This document shows positions 16,685 through 25,701 of a stretch of 64,000 nt of DNA, one piece after another. Every line of letters begins with the position of its first letter. Position 1 is the first letter of the stretch. The DNA is from Halorubrum lacusprofundi ATCC 49239. Lineage in GTDB: Archaea > Halobacteriota > Halobacteria > Halobacteriales > Haloferacaceae. A program made the translations under genes and the position numbers. Below the pieces are notes generated by a model. The model made no database searches, was not told the origin of the DNA, and saw nothing but the letters and a program-made list of their open reading frames with translations. The DNA is taken from positions 1,426,001-1,490,000 of the forward strand of contig NC_012029.1 of NCBI RefSeq assembly GCF_000022205.1, in the 5' to 3' direction.

Positions 16685-17073
16685 TCGAGGACACGACGTT
16701 CATCATCGACGTTCTACACGACGATCGGGACGCGATTCAATATCTCGACCTCATTGAACGAGAGAATCGACCGGAAAAGGTCTCTTCAATAACGGTGCTC
16801 GAACTGTACGAAGCGGTCCCGCAGTTGAACGCTCCAGAGGAGCGTCGACAGGCGATCCTCGACGTACTCGACACGTGCCACGCGGTCGTCGCCGACGAGA
16901 CCGTGATGCGAAAGGCCGGAAAGATTTCTGGCTCGCTTCGCGCCCGTGATGAGGAGATCGACAGGGAAGACTGCATCATCGGAGCGACCGCGTTGTTGAA
17001 CGACGAGCCTGTCGTGACTCGTAATCACGACCACTTCGAGCGCATCGACGGTCTCGACGTCGAGACGTACTGA
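16681..17073 (+). CDS. vapC: VapC-type PIN-domain ribonuclease toxin
   Basis: A 130-aa PIN-domain toxin that cleaves RNA, in the family usually tRNA or rRNA. Acidic residues of the active site can be placed: an Asp in TTFIIDVLHDD, Glu in VLELYEAV, Asp in REDCIIGATALL and the final DHF motif after VVTRNHD. Length and domain are intact, so the module looks functional. It overlaps the antitoxin gene by 4 bp. It lies directly upstream of an essential isoprenoid gene. Confidence 0.92.
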   Translation: MIEDTTFIIDVLHDDRDAIQYLDLIERENRPEKVSSITVLELYEAVPQLNAPEERRQAILDVLDTCHAVVADETVMRKAGKISGSLRARDEEIDREDCIIGATALLNDEPVVTRNHDHFERIDGLDVETY

Positions 17074-17145
17074 GCGTTCGACGGCAACATCGGTTTTCTC
17101 CCGCCCATCGCAACGACTAATCCCCCGCCGGACGCTTCCCGAGGT

Positions 17146-18144
17146 ATGACCGAGAAGGCCACCGCGCGAGCCCACCCGATTCAGGGCCTCGTCAAGTACC
17201 ACGGGATGCGCGACCCCGAACTCCGACTGCCGTACCACGACAGCATCAGCCTCTGTACCGCCCCGACCGCGACGACGACCACCGTCGAGTGGCAGCCCGA
17301 CGCGAGCGAGGACGTATACGTCATCGGCGACGAGGAGGTCGACGGACGCGCCGCGGAACGCATCGATATGGTCGTCGAGCACGTCCGCGAACTGGCCGGC
17401 GTCGACGCCGCGGTCCGGCTGGAAAGCGAGAACTCCTTCCCGTCGAACATCGGCTTCGGCTCGTCGTCGTCCGGGTTCGCGGCCGCCGCGCTCGCGCTCA
17501 CCGAGGCCGCTGGCCTCGACCTCACTTTACCGGATATCTCCACCGTCGCCCGTCGCGGCTCCTCCTCCGCGGCCCGTTCGGTGACCGGCGCGTACTCCCG
17601 GCTCGACGCCGGGCTCAACGACGAGGACTGCCGCTCGCACCGACTCGACGTGGGCGTGGGCGACGACGGCTTCGACCCGGAAGAGGACCTCCGGATCGTC
17701 GCCGCTCACGTCCCGGCTTATAAGGAGACGGAAGAGGCGCACCGCGAGGCCGCCGCGAGCCACATGATGCAGGCGCGGACCGCCCACGTGCAAGACCAGC
17801 TCGTCGAGATGACCGACGCCCTCCGAGAGGGCGACTTCGACCGGATCTGCGGGACGGCCGAGCACGATTCCCTCTCCCTGACGGCCACCACGATGACCGG
17901 CCCCGCGGGGTGGGTGTACTGGCAGCCGGAGACGATCGCCGTGTTCAACGCGGTCCGCGAACTCCGCGAGGAGGGCGTTCCCGTCTACTTCTCGACCGAT
18001 ACGGGCGCCTCAGTGTACGTCAACACGCTGGCCGGCCACGCCGAGGAAGTCGAAGAGCGGATCGCCGAGATCGGTATCGACACCGACATCTGGGAGGTCG
18101 GCGGTCCGGCGCACCTGCTCGACGAGAACGAGGCGCTGTTTTAA
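17146..18144 (+). CDS. mvaD: Phosphomevalonate decarboxylase (haloarchaeal MvaD)
   Basis: A 332-aa GHMP-superfamily enzyme of the mevalonate pathway for isoprenoid lipids. The opening ARAHPIQGLVKYHGMRD and the glycine/serine-rich ATP loop NIGFGSSSSGFAAAAL are typical of the diphosphomevalonate decarboxylase family; RSVTGAYSRLDAG carries the conserved Ser/Arg region. The haloarchaeal orthologue was reported to act on phosphomevalonate rather than the diphosphate, giving isopentenyl phosphate (the alternative pathway with isopentenyl phosphate kinase); that specificity is taken from the Haloferax enzyme. It appears monocistronic. Confidence 0.92.
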   Translation: MTEKATARAHPIQGLVKYHGMRDPELRLPYHDSISLCTAPTATTTTVEWQPDASEDVYVIGDEEVDGRAAERIDMVVEHVRELAGVDAAVRLESENSFPSNIGFGSSSSGFAAAALALTEAAGLDLTLPDISTVARRGSSSAARSVTGAYSRLDAGLNDEDCRSHRLDVGVGDDGFDPEEDLRIVAAHVPAYKETEEAHREAAASHMMQARTAHVQDQLVEMTDALREGDFDRICGTAEHDSLSLTATTMTGPAGWVYWQPETIAVFNAVRELREEGVPVYFSTDTGASVYVNTLAGHAEEVEERIAEIGIDTDIWEVGGPAHLLDENEALF

Positions 18145-18267
18145 ACGGGATCGGCGTCACGGAAATCGGATCTGCGCCACGAGACGCCGTCCTGCAGCGA
18201 GCGCACCACTCTGGTACCCTGTCGACCCCAAACGGCTAATACATTCGATACAAACAGTACACCCGAG

Positions 18268-18630
18268 ATGCCCATCAGCGCCGATCGGTTCGACTCGATG
18301 CGCGATCCGGACGACGGCCCCACACCGGGAACGAACGCCCACGAGGTTCTCTCGTTCCTCGAAGACCACGCGGACGAGGCGTTCACACAGAGCGAGATCG
18401 CGGACGCGACGGGGATCGCGAAGGGGTCCGTCGGACCGACCCTCGCTCGGCTCCACGAGGGCGGGCGGGTCGACCACAAAGGGATATACTGGCGGATCAG
18501 CGACCACGTTCGGAGCCTCGATGCCACCGGAGCCCACGCAGGGGTGACCGCCGCGAGCCGCGAGGACGAGCAGCCGACGTACGACGACTGGCAGGAACAC
18601 GCGGTCGACCCGCGCACCGATCGTGAGTGA
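18268..18630 (+). CDS. Winged-helix (MarR-like) protein, probable antitoxin of the following PemK-like gene
   Basis: A 120-aa protein with a helix-turn-helix: AHEVLSFLEDHADEAFTQSEIADATGIAKGSV..., then a wing and a hydrophilic C-terminus. The end of the gene overlaps the GTG start of the next reading frame by 8 bp, and this pair (winged-helix protein followed by a PemK-like protein) recurs in haloarchaea as I remember it, suggesting a toxin-antitoxin module with autoregulation. The ATG at 18268 is preceded by an A/T-rich stretch (CATTCGATACAAACAG) that may hold the promoter. Confidence 0.75.
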   Translation: MPISADRFDSMRDPDDGPTPGTNAHEVLSFLEDHADEAFTQSEIADATGIAKGSVGPTLARLHEGGRVDHKGIYWRISDHVRSLDATGAHAGVTAASREDEQPTYDDWQEHAVDPRTDRE

Positions 18631-18963
18631 CCCGTATCGGAAGGGCGACGTGTTCTGGGCGCCGGATCCGTTCAAACGCGGGACGAACCCCGACTCTGGT
18701 TGATCCTCGCCGCGCAGAATCTCCCGTATCCCGGCGAGGAGTACGTCTGTGCCGCGCTCACGACGAGCGATCTCCCCGCGAACTACGAGGTCGGTGACGA
18801 GTGGGAGACGGGACAGAATCCGGACAAAACCTCGTACTGTTCGCCGTGGGTGGTCGGGACGATCAAACACCGAGCGGTGGCGAATCCGCAGGGTCGGATC
18901 TCACGGGAGTTCACCGACCGAATGGTCGAGCAGTGCCGAACGTTCTTGATCGACGGCGAGTGA
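18623..18963 (+). pseudogene. PemK/MazF-like toxin gene with a 1-nt frameshift
   Basis: From the GTG at 18623 the frame encodes a PemK-like N-terminus (SDPYRKGDVFWAPDPF then KRGTNP), then hits TGA at 18701-18703. The +1 frame continues at once with RLWLILAAQ...PGEEYVCAALTTSDLP...SYCSPWVVGTIKH to a stop at 18963. Adding one C to the run of four at 18688-18691 restores a continuous protein of about 113 aa, the expected size. Either the toxin has been inactivated or the base was lost in sequencing. An isolated frame of 87 aa from 18700 is only the C-terminal part of this gene. Confidence 0.8.
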
Positions 18964-19000
18964 TCGGCGCCCGCGTCGACCACGTCAACCACGGCGATTC

Positions 19001-20545
19001 CTACTCGTCCGGATCCTCGCCACGCGCCCGCTTATACATCGCTAACGCCTCTTCGCGCCGCTCCGAGTGATCGACGATCGGCGCGGGGTAGTTGGGCGCC
19101 GCGTTCGCGCGCTGCGTGGGCGACAGCTCGTGCCACTCGTGGATGAGGTCGGCGTCGAGCCCCCGAAGCTCGGGAACGTATCTCTTGATGTACTCGGCGT
19201 CGGGATCGTACCGCTCTCCCTGCGTCATCGGGTTGAAGATGCGGAAGTAGGGCTGTGCGTCGGTCCCCGTCGAGGCCGCCCACTGCCACCCGCCGCTGTC
19301 GTTGGCGGTGTCGTGGTCGGCCAGTGTCTCGCGGAAGTAGTCGTAGCCGTGGCGCCAGTCGGCGAGCAGGTCCTTCGTGAGGAAGGAGGCGACGATCATC
19401 CGCACGCGGTTGTGCATGAACGCCTCCTCACGGAGCTGGCGCATCCCGGCGTCGACGATTGGGTACCCCGTCTCGCCACGCTTCCACGCCGCGATCTCGT
19501 CGGGGTCGTCGCGCCACGCGATTCCCTCCTCGTACTCCTTGTAGTTCTCGGTGACGACCTCGGGGTTGTGGTACAGCACCTGCGTGTAGAACTCCCGCCA
19601 CGCGAGCTGTTTCTGATACTCCTCGACGGCGGCGACGGGCCCCTCGTCGTCGCCGTCCTCATGGTCACCGCCCTCGTCTCGCTCCCCGGTCTTTTCCTCC
19701 GCCATCGCCATCGCGTCTTTCGTCGCCTCGTACGCCTCTCGCACCCCTATCTCGCCGTACTTCAGGAACGCGGACATGCGCGAGGTCGCCTCTCGCGCCG
19801 GGTAGTCGCGCTCGGCGTCGTACGAGAACACCGCCTCCGAGAGGAAGTCGTCGAGCCGATCGCGGGCCGCCTCGGTGCCGGCGGGACCGACATCCGCTTC
19901 GGGCTCTGCGAACCCCAAATCGGCGGGCGCAGGCAGGTCGCCGACGGCGACGCGGTCGATCGCGGCACCACCGTCGGTCTCGGCGCCGCCATCGGTCCCC
20001 ACTGCTGCCGTCAGATCGCCGGCGTCAACGAGATCGCCCGCATCGGGCGTCGGCGCCGGCGGATCGGCCACGCGGTCGGTCCATTTCTTCCAGTAGTACG
20101 AATACACCGAGTACGGGTCGCCGGCGTTGGTCCGGATCGACTCCGGGGTGTGTAACACCGCGTCGTGGAGTACCTCGCGGTCGATTCCGGCGTCGTTGAG
20201 CGCCGTCCGCACGCCCGCGTCGCGCTCGCGAGCGAGCCCCGAGTAGTCCCGGTTCCAGACGACGCGCTCGGCGTCGAGCGCGGCGGCCAGTTCGGGGAGG
20301 ACGGTCTCGGGGGCGCCGCGGGCGACGAGGAGGTCGCTGCCGCGGTCGCGATAGTCGTCCCGCAGCGCCGCGAGTCCGTCGAGCAGGCGACGGACCCGCA
20401 CATCGCTCGCGTGGTCGAGCACGTCCGGGTCGAAGACGAATACGGGCGCGGCCGGTCCCCGGCCGTCGTCGCGCGTCCCCGTCGCCGCCGCGAGCCCGAC
20501 GTTGTCGGCGACTCTGAGGTCCCGTCGGTGCCAGAACAGCTCCAT
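19001..20545 (-). CDS. phr: Deoxyribodipyrimidine photolyase / cryptochrome family
   Basis: A 514-aa light-driven DNA repair enzyme. The N-terminal antenna domain opens with LFWHRRDLRVADNVGL; the FAD-binding domain holds WREFYTQVL, TGYPIVDAGMRQL, HNRVRMIVASFLTKDLL and DTANDSGGWQWAASTG, which contains the Asn and Trp residues typical of CPD photolyases. Two acidic insertions (about residues 175-190 and 285-305) are haloarchaeal additions. The ATG at 20545 gives the canonical start. It lies downstream of a DNA-repair-type helicase gene on the same strand, 40 bp apart, and may be co-transcribed. Confidence 0.94.
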   Translation of the reverse strand: MELFWHRRDLRVADNVGLAAATGTRDDGRGPAAPVFVFDPDVLDHASDVRVRRLLDGLAALRDDYRDRGSDLLVARGAPETVLPELAAALDAERVVWNRDYSGLARERDAGVRTALNDAGIDREVLHDAVLHTPESIRTNAGDPYSVYSYYWKKWTDRVADPPAPTPDAGDLVDAGDLTAAVGTDGGAETDGGAAIDRVAVGDLPAPADLGFAEPEADVGPAGTEAARDRLDDFLSEAVFSYDAERDYPAREATSRMSAFLKYGEIGVREAYEATKDAMAMAEEKTGERDEGGDHEDGDDEGPVAAVEEYQKQLAWREFYTQVLYHNPEVVTENYKEYEEGIAWRDDPDEIAAWKRGETGYPIVDAGMRQLREEAFMHNRVRMIVASFLTKDLLADWRHGYDYFRETLADHDTANDSGGWQWAASTGTDAQPYFRIFNPMTQGERYDPDAEYIKRYVPELRGLDADLIHEWHELSPTQRANAAPNYPAPIVDHSERREEALAMYKRARGEDPDE

Positions 20546-20585
20546 GGGTTCGGCACGGGTGCGAGGACCGTGAAAGCACCGGGTG

Positions 20586-23102
20586 TCACTCGTCCGTCGT
20601 CAGCGCCTCCAACAGCCGCACGGCCGGCGCCTTCGCCAGCGGCTCGTTGGCGTTGCCGCAGTGAGGTGACTGGACGCAGGCCGGACAGCCGCCCTCGCAG
20701 TCGCAGGTGTCGATGAGCCGGGCCGTGCGGGCCATCAGCTCCTCGATCCGCTCGTGGCCGCGGCGCGTGAGCCCGACGCCGCCGGGGTGGCCGTCGTACA
20801 CGAACACCGCGGGGGCGTCGGTGTGCGGGTGGTACGGCGTCGAGATGCCCCCGATATCGGCGCGGTCACACAGCAGGTGGAAGGGGAACAGCGAGATGAT
20901 ACCGTGTTCGGCCGCGTGGATCCCGCCGTTGAAGGCGTGCTCACCGCCCGACAGACCTTCGCCGCCGTCGGTCACCGCCTCCGTGTCGTCGGCGTCGGCC
21001 GCCTCGTTCGTGCCGTCAGCGTCGGCGTCACGGGCCCCGAGCGCGCGCATCTCGGACTCGATGTCCCCCGGAACCGGGAAGTACAGCGCCTTCGTCCGCA
21101 GCGTCGTCTCCGGGAGATCCAGCACTGACTCCCCGAGCGACTCGCCGGTCGCCGTGTCTTTCCGGACGAACCCCGTGATCTGCTCCGTGACGGTCACGTC
21201 CGCGAATCGGACCGGCACGTCCGGGCGGGCCGACAGCTCGCGTTCGCCGAGATCCGCGTTCACGACGATGTCCTTCTCGGTGAGCGGCTGGGTGTAGTAA
21301 TCGGCCCACGACGACTGCAGTTCGGCCACATCGCGGTCGAGGTCGAGATTCGTGACCTCGTAAGTTCGGCCCTGCTGGTGGTAGATCGCTCCCGGGTGCG
21401 CGTCGCGGAGCGCGTCCCCGAACCCGAGCGAGGCGACCGTCTCGTTGCGCGAGGAGTCGATCAGGTCGATCTCGCGGTCCCCGGCGGTCCGGAGGCTCAC
21501 GGCCTGCTGCGGGCTCGACGACCCGGCGTGTGTCCACCGGATCCCGTCGGCGACCTCCCGCCTATCCAAAATTCCCTCGTCGGTCAGGTCCGCGACGACG
21601 CCCGGGAACGTCTCGCCGAAGAACCGCTCGTCGGCGGGCGAGAGCCAGCTCTCGTCGGCCGCACAAGCGACATGTCCTGGAAGCAGCTGCCCGTTCTCGG
21701 GGTCGCAGATCGCGTCCTCCGGCGGCGCCTCGAAGAAATCGCTCGGGTTGCGCATCAGGTACTGATCAAGCTGGTCTTCGCCGCCGACCATCACCACGAG
21801 CGCCGGGTCGTCGCCGCGGCCCGCCCGCCCCGCGCGCTGATACGCCGACATCCGCGTGCCGGGGTAGCCGTCCAAAATCACGGCGTCGAGCCCGCCCACG
21901 TCGACGCCGAGTTCGAGGGCGCTCGTCGACCAGACACCCCGGAGGTCGCCGGAATGGAGGTCCGCCTCGATCTCGCGGCGCCGATCGTCGTTCAAGGCCG
22001 CCTGATACGCGCCGACCTTCCCCGCGAGCCCGCGCTCGCCCCGCTCTCGGAGGTCGCTCGCGCTGTCGGTCGCGTACTGCTCCGCGGTCTGTCTGGCCCG
22101 CGTGAACGCCAGCGTCTGCGCGCCCGCCGTCACGAGGTCGACGAAGAGCCGTTTGCTCTCCGTGTGGCTCGACTTCCGACGGCCGCTCCCGCGCTCCTGC
22201 CAGTCGTCGTCGTACTCCGGCGGGTTCCACAGCACCCAGTCGCGCGGCCCGCGACCCGAGGTGTCCTCGTCGACGAGCGTGATCCCGGTGGGATCGCGGC
22301 CGGTCACGGTTGCGACGTGCTCGACGGGATTGTTAATCGTCGCCGAGCAGCAGACGAACTGCGGGCTCGACCCGAACCGCTCGCAGGTCCGCGCGAGCCG
22401 GCGCAGGGTCATGGCGACCTGCGAGCCGAACACCCCGCGGTAGCTGTGCACCTCGTCGATCACGACGTACTCCAGCGACGAGAAGAACCAGTCCCACAGG
22501 CGCCCGGCGTACGGCAGCAGCGCGTAGTGAAGCATGTCCGGGTTCGACAGCAACACGGTCGGCTCCCGGTCGCGCACGTCCCGCTTCTCGCCCCGCGAGA
22601 GCCGACCGGTGTACGATTCGACCGAGACGCCGCTTCCGAAGCCGAGCCCGTGAGCTAGCTCCGACAGCGACTCCTCTTGGTCCGCGATCAGCGCGTTCTG
22701 GGGGCCGACGTAGAGGGTCCGTCCCCCGTGGTCCATCGCGGCCTCGAAGGCGGGCACGGTGTACGCGAGCGACTTCCCGCTCGCGGTCTCGGTGGCGAGT
22801 ACGGCGTCGTCGCCGTCGCGGACCGCCTCGATCGCCTCGACCTGGTGCCGGTAGAGGCGGTCGATCCCGTCTTTCGCGAGCGCGTCGGCCATCCGGGGGG
22901 CAAGATCGACGTCGCGGTACGCCGGCTCGCGGGCGGGCAGACGGCGGTGCTCCGCGATCTGTCCCTCGTAGAACGGTCGGTTCCGCAGCCACTCGATGGC
23001 GTCCTCCACGGCTACGGTATCGTGGGGTCCGCCGGGCGTAATCGTTGCGGTCGGGGCGGTACGTGTTCGGGAGGAGCCTCCGTGCGCCCGTAATTCGATC
23101 AT
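20586..23102 (-). CDS. DEAD/DEAH-box helicase with C-terminal DUF1998 (MrfA/YprA-like)
   Basis: An 838-aa superfamily 2 helicase. Motif I is ETASGKSLAY (about residue 107), motif II is VIDEVHSYRG (DEVH), with helicase motifs STSALELGVDVGGLD and QRAGRAGRGDDPALVV in the second RecA domain. The C-terminal DUF1998 region ends in CDCEGGCPACVQSPHCGN, the four-Cys cluster seen in MrfA, a repair helicase of Bacillus. The first about 30 residues are low-complexity, and a GTG near residue 30 (VAVEDAIEWL) could be the true start. Adjacency to photolyase fits DNA repair. Confidence 0.9.
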   Translation of the reverse strand: MIELRAHGGSSRTRTAPTATITPGGPHDTVAVEDAIEWLRNRPFYEGQIAEHRRLPAREPAYRDVDLAPRMADALAKDGIDRLYRHQVEAIEAVRDGDDAVLATETASGKSLAYTVPAFEAAMDHGGRTLYVGPQNALIADQEESLSELAHGLGFGSGVSVESYTGRLSRGEKRDVRDREPTVLLSNPDMLHYALLPYAGRLWDWFFSSLEYVVIDEVHSYRGVFGSQVAMTLRRLARTCERFGSSPQFVCCSATINNPVEHVATVTGRDPTGITLVDEDTSGRGPRDWVLWNPPEYDDDWQERGSGRRKSSHTESKRLFVDLVTAGAQTLAFTRARQTAEQYATDSASDLRERGERGLAGKVGAYQAALNDDRRREIEADLHSGDLRGVWSTSALELGVDVGGLDAVILDGYPGTRMSAYQRAGRAGRGDDPALVVMVGGEDQLDQYLMRNPSDFFEAPPEDAICDPENGQLLPGHVACAADESWLSPADERFFGETFPGVVADLTDEGILDRREVADGIRWTHAGSSSPQQAVSLRTAGDREIDLIDSSRNETVASLGFGDALRDAHPGAIYHQQGRTYEVTNLDLDRDVAELQSSWADYYTQPLTEKDIVVNADLGERELSARPDVPVRFADVTVTEQITGFVRKDTATGESLGESVLDLPETTLRTKALYFPVPGDIESEMRALGARDADADGTNEAADADDTEAVTDGGEGLSGGEHAFNGGIHAAEHGIISLFPFHLLCDRADIGGISTPYHPHTDAPAVFVYDGHPGGVGLTRRGHERIEELMARTARLIDTCDCEGGCPACVQSPHCGNANEPLAKAPAVRLLEALTTDE

Positions 23103-23122
23103 TCGGCTCTGTCGAGATCCTC

Positions 23123-23237
23123 TCTTCAGACGTATTCTTGTCTGAAACAGCTGGTCACTGGACGATACGTATTGACCGATAGCGGGAGTGAGTGTTGCAG
23201 TTCGCCGGTGTCGACACGATATTTAAATGATTGTGAG
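23123..23237 (+). repeat. Element B, copy 1
   Basis: A non-coding stretch that aligns along about 110 bp with 30510-30620. Shared blocks include TCTTCAGA, GAAACAGCTGG, TGTTGCAGTT, TCGACA and a terminal ATTTAAA. The left end folds into a 7-bp hairpin, TTCAGAC (23125-23131) with GTCTGAA (23140-23146). It starts 21 nt upstream of the helicase ATG (opposite strand) and runs directly into R1 copy 3. Confidence 0.75.
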
Positions 23238-23252
23238 CGACGACGACGATCG

Positions 23253-23577
23253 CTTATAAATGACGGTGCGGTCGGCGCGTCCCGGTGAGCGGCCTTGCGG
23301 GCCGCGAACCGACGGTGCGAGGGAGTCGCGAGCGAAGCGAGCGACGAGGCTGGGGAGGCGTGAGGCTGTGCGGTCGGGCGGGACTCAAAGGGGCAGCCGC
23401 GAGGGCGGCGCAGGCGTTCACGAGAGCGGAGCTCTCGTGAGCCAATCAGAACGCTTCGCGTTCTGATGACGATGGAAGCACCGCAGCGAGCAGCGCGAGC
23501 GAGGAGCGCACCGAGCAGCGCGAGTCGTCGCTGCTGGGGCTTTGGAGGTGTTCACCGTTCTGTCTGAGACTTATAAA
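23253..23577 (+). repeat. R1 intergenic element, copy 3
   Basis: A 325-bp copy of R1. Left box CTTATAAA (23253-23260), core 1 at 23348-23365 (one substitution, GGAGGCGTGAGG), GGACTCAAAGGGGCAGCC near 23382, core 2 at 23533-23550, right box 23570-23577. A further CTTATAAA is at 23604-23611. An insertion of about 50 bp between the cores contains a near-perfect inverted repeat (GAGAGCGGAGCTCTCGTGAG and CAGAACGCTTCGCGTTCTGA hairpins). Together with element B it occupies all of 23103-23671; no gene is supported here. Confidence 0.85.
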
Positions 23578-23671
23578 CACCCGACAGCAACACCACTCGA
23601 TCACTTATAAACAACCGATCAACCAAACTGACACACCTACTCTCGCTATCGGTCACCAGGGTCGGCTACCG

Positions 23672-24340
23672 CTAGTCGTCGGCGCCGGCGACTCGCACCC
23701 CGTCGAATTCGATCGGAAGCGGCTCCCGCGGGAGCGACTCGGCCGTCCCCTCGCGGGCGAGCGGCGGCCAGCGCACCTCGGTCGCGATCGGGTCGTCGAG
23801 GTCGAGGGTCATCCGGAGGTCCCCCCTGCGGTCGGCGAGTTCGAAGCCGACCGTCCGGTAGACGCTCCGTGCGACCCGGTTCCCGCTCTCGACGTGGAGT
23901 TCGAGCCCCTCGCGGTCTCCGGCGTCGGCGTCGGCGATAACGTGTCGGCAGAGCTCCGTTCCCACGCCGCGCCCCTGCATCTCGGGGTGGACGAAGACCG
24001 CGAGTTCGGGGCGAGCCGCGTCGGTCGGCGTGTACATGGCGTGACCGAAGGGCTCGCCGTTCCGCTCGGCGACGACGTTGCTCCCGTCGGCGAGCATCGT
24101 CTCGAGCCAGTCGGCCCTGCGGCTCCGGGTCACCGGCGGGAGCCCCTGCGCGCGGTCCGCCGTCCCGAAGCCCTCGTACATCTCCGCGAGGGCCGCGGCG
24201 TCCTCGCTGACTCCGGGCCGGATCGTCCACCGAGCCCCCTGCTTGTCCACGAAGCGCGGACAGCGCGGCGGACAGTGGACCGTGCCCTCGCACTCGCTGC
24301 CGTCCCATCCGTCGCAGGCGTCGGTGGCGTCGTGGCTCAT
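23672..24340 (-). CDS. GNAT-family N-acetyltransferase with N-terminal Cys-rich segment
   Basis: A 222-aa acetyltransferase. The acetyl-CoA loop is in HPEMQGRGVGTELCRH, preceded by strand PELAVFV and followed by GLELHVESGNRVARSVYRTVGF, the usual GNAT order. The N-terminus SECEGTVHCPPRCPRFVD holds three closely spaced Cys residues plus His and may bind zinc. An extra C-terminal domain of about 50 residues (EVRWPPLAREG...) follows the fold. The substrate is unknown. The frame extends further in another register but the ATG at 24340 gives the Cys-rich start. Confidence 0.85.
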   Translation of the reverse strand: MSHDATDACDGWDGSECEGTVHCPPRCPRFVDKQGARWTIRPGVSEDAAALAEMYEGFGTADRAQGLPPVTRSRRADWLETMLADGSNVVAERNGEPFGHAMYTPTDAARPELAVFVHPEMQGRGVGTELCRHVIADADAGDREGLELHVESGNRVARSVYRTVGFELADRRGDLRMTLDLDDPIATEVRWPPLAREGTAESLPREPLPIEFDGVRVAGADD

Positions 24341-24452
24341 GTGCGGTCATCCGTCGCCCGCAGTGATATATCGTGATAGGTGCTCCCACGGCGTGGGAAC
24401 GGCGGAGGGGAGCGACCGCGGGAGACACGGGTGGCGACCGCCAGAGGACCGG

Positions 24453-25508
24453 CTACTCGTCGCCGGACGGCGGCTCGGCGGCCTTCGGAAGCGAGATCGA
24501 GACGACGTTCCCGCGCGGCGTGTTCTCCTCGAAAACGAGCTCGCCGCCGAGGGATTCGACGCACCACAGTATCACCCACAGGCCGACCCCCGTACCGTGA
24601 TACGTGCTGCTGGTTTCCACGTCTTGCTTGAGCACTTCGACCTCCGTGTCCGGGATCGGCGGCCCGTCGTCAGCGACGCGGACCACGCCGTGACCGTCCC
24701 TGTCGCCGCTCTCGACCGACACCGTCACCGACGGCGTCTCTCGGTCGTTGTGCTCGACCGCGTTCCGAACGGCGTGTTCGATCGCGTAGCGGATCCCCTT
24801 ATCGGCGATGACCCAGACGGACTCCGGCGCGATCACCGAGAAACTCGCGTTCGGATGTGTCTCTCGTGCGTCGGCGACGAGCGAGCGAGCGACCGCCCGG
24901 AGATCGGTCTGCGAGCGCTCCGTTGCGTCGGGTTCGGCGATCTCTTCGATCTGTTTCACCGAATCGCTCAGCCCGCCCACCTCGGTCGTGATGTCGAGGA
25001 CCGTCTCGATCTCCTGTTCGATCGTCTCGTCTTCTACCGCCTGCCTAACCCTGTCGGCGTACCCCATGATCACGTTCGTCTTGTTCCGCAGGTTGTGCCG
25101 AATGATCCGACTGAGCAGGCGCAGGCGGCGCTCGCGAGCGCGATACTCGGTCACGTCTTGCACCTCGGAGATGACGCACCTATCCCCGTCGATGCAGGTC
25201 GAACTGAGGTGGATGCGGACCCACCGGAGCTCCCCGTTCGACCGTTCGATCTGCCAATGGAAGGTCTGCGGCTCGCCGTCCGCGGCGCGCTGGATCAGCC
25301 GGTTCGCCTCGTCTTGTGAGAACTTCGTCGACGGCGCCGTGTAGTCCCCGACGCCCATCGTTCGAAGCACGTCCGCCGAGTACCCGTACAGCTCCTCCAA
25401 GCGAGCGTTGGCGTCGAGAATCTCGTTCGTGGTCGGGTCGTGGAGATTGATGCCGACATCGAGGTCGTCAAATATCACCGGGAGTCGGGTGCCAGCAGGC
25501 TCTCGCAT
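24453..25508 (-). CDS. PAS-domain sensor histidine kinase
   Basis: A 351-aa soluble kinase. One PAS/PAC module spans about residues 10-125 (LDANARLEELYGYSADVL; FHWQIERSNGELRWVRIHL). The phosphoacceptor His138 is in SRIIRHNLRNKTNVIMGYADR, the haloarchaeal HisKA variant. The ATPase domain shows IEHAVRNAVEHND (N box), VADDGPPIP (G1) and GTGVGLWVI (G2). No transmembrane segment is present, so it senses an internal signal. No response regulator gene lies next to it, which is usual for haloarchaeal orphan kinases. Confidence 0.92.
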   Translation of the reverse strand: MREPAGTRLPVIFDDLDVGINLHDPTTNEILDANARLEELYGYSADVLRTMGVGDYTAPSTKFSQDEANRLIQRAADGEPQTFHWQIERSNGELRWVRIHLSSTCIDGDRCVISEVQDVTEYRARERRLRLLSRIIRHNLRNKTNVIMGYADRVRQAVEDETIEQEIETVLDITTEVGGLSDSVKQIEEIAEPDATERSQTDLRAVARSLVADARETHPNASFSVIAPESVWVIADKGIRYAIEHAVRNAVEHNDRETPSVTVSVESGDRDGHGVVRVADDGPPIPDTEVEVLKQDVETSSTYHGTGVGLWVILWCVESLGGELVFEENTPRGNVVSISLPKAAEPPSGDE

Positions 25509-25701
25509 GTCCGCACAGTCGAGATCTCTGGTAAATACAGTTCCGGTTCAAAACGCGTTGAATGTAGTTAAGAATGACTATTATTTAAACACATATAATA
25601 CAATATCTATTCACTATTACTTGTCTGTCTCGATGTCATGCGACTTCCGTCACCGATAACGAATCGAAGAGGAAGCCCGCGGGTTCAACCGCGGGGAGAG
25701 A

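Noticed and set aside
23123-23146. Hairpin resembling the start of a haloarchaeal CRISPR repeat
   Set aside because: There is a single unit with no spacer-repeat periodicity and no cas genes, so no CRISPR array is called.
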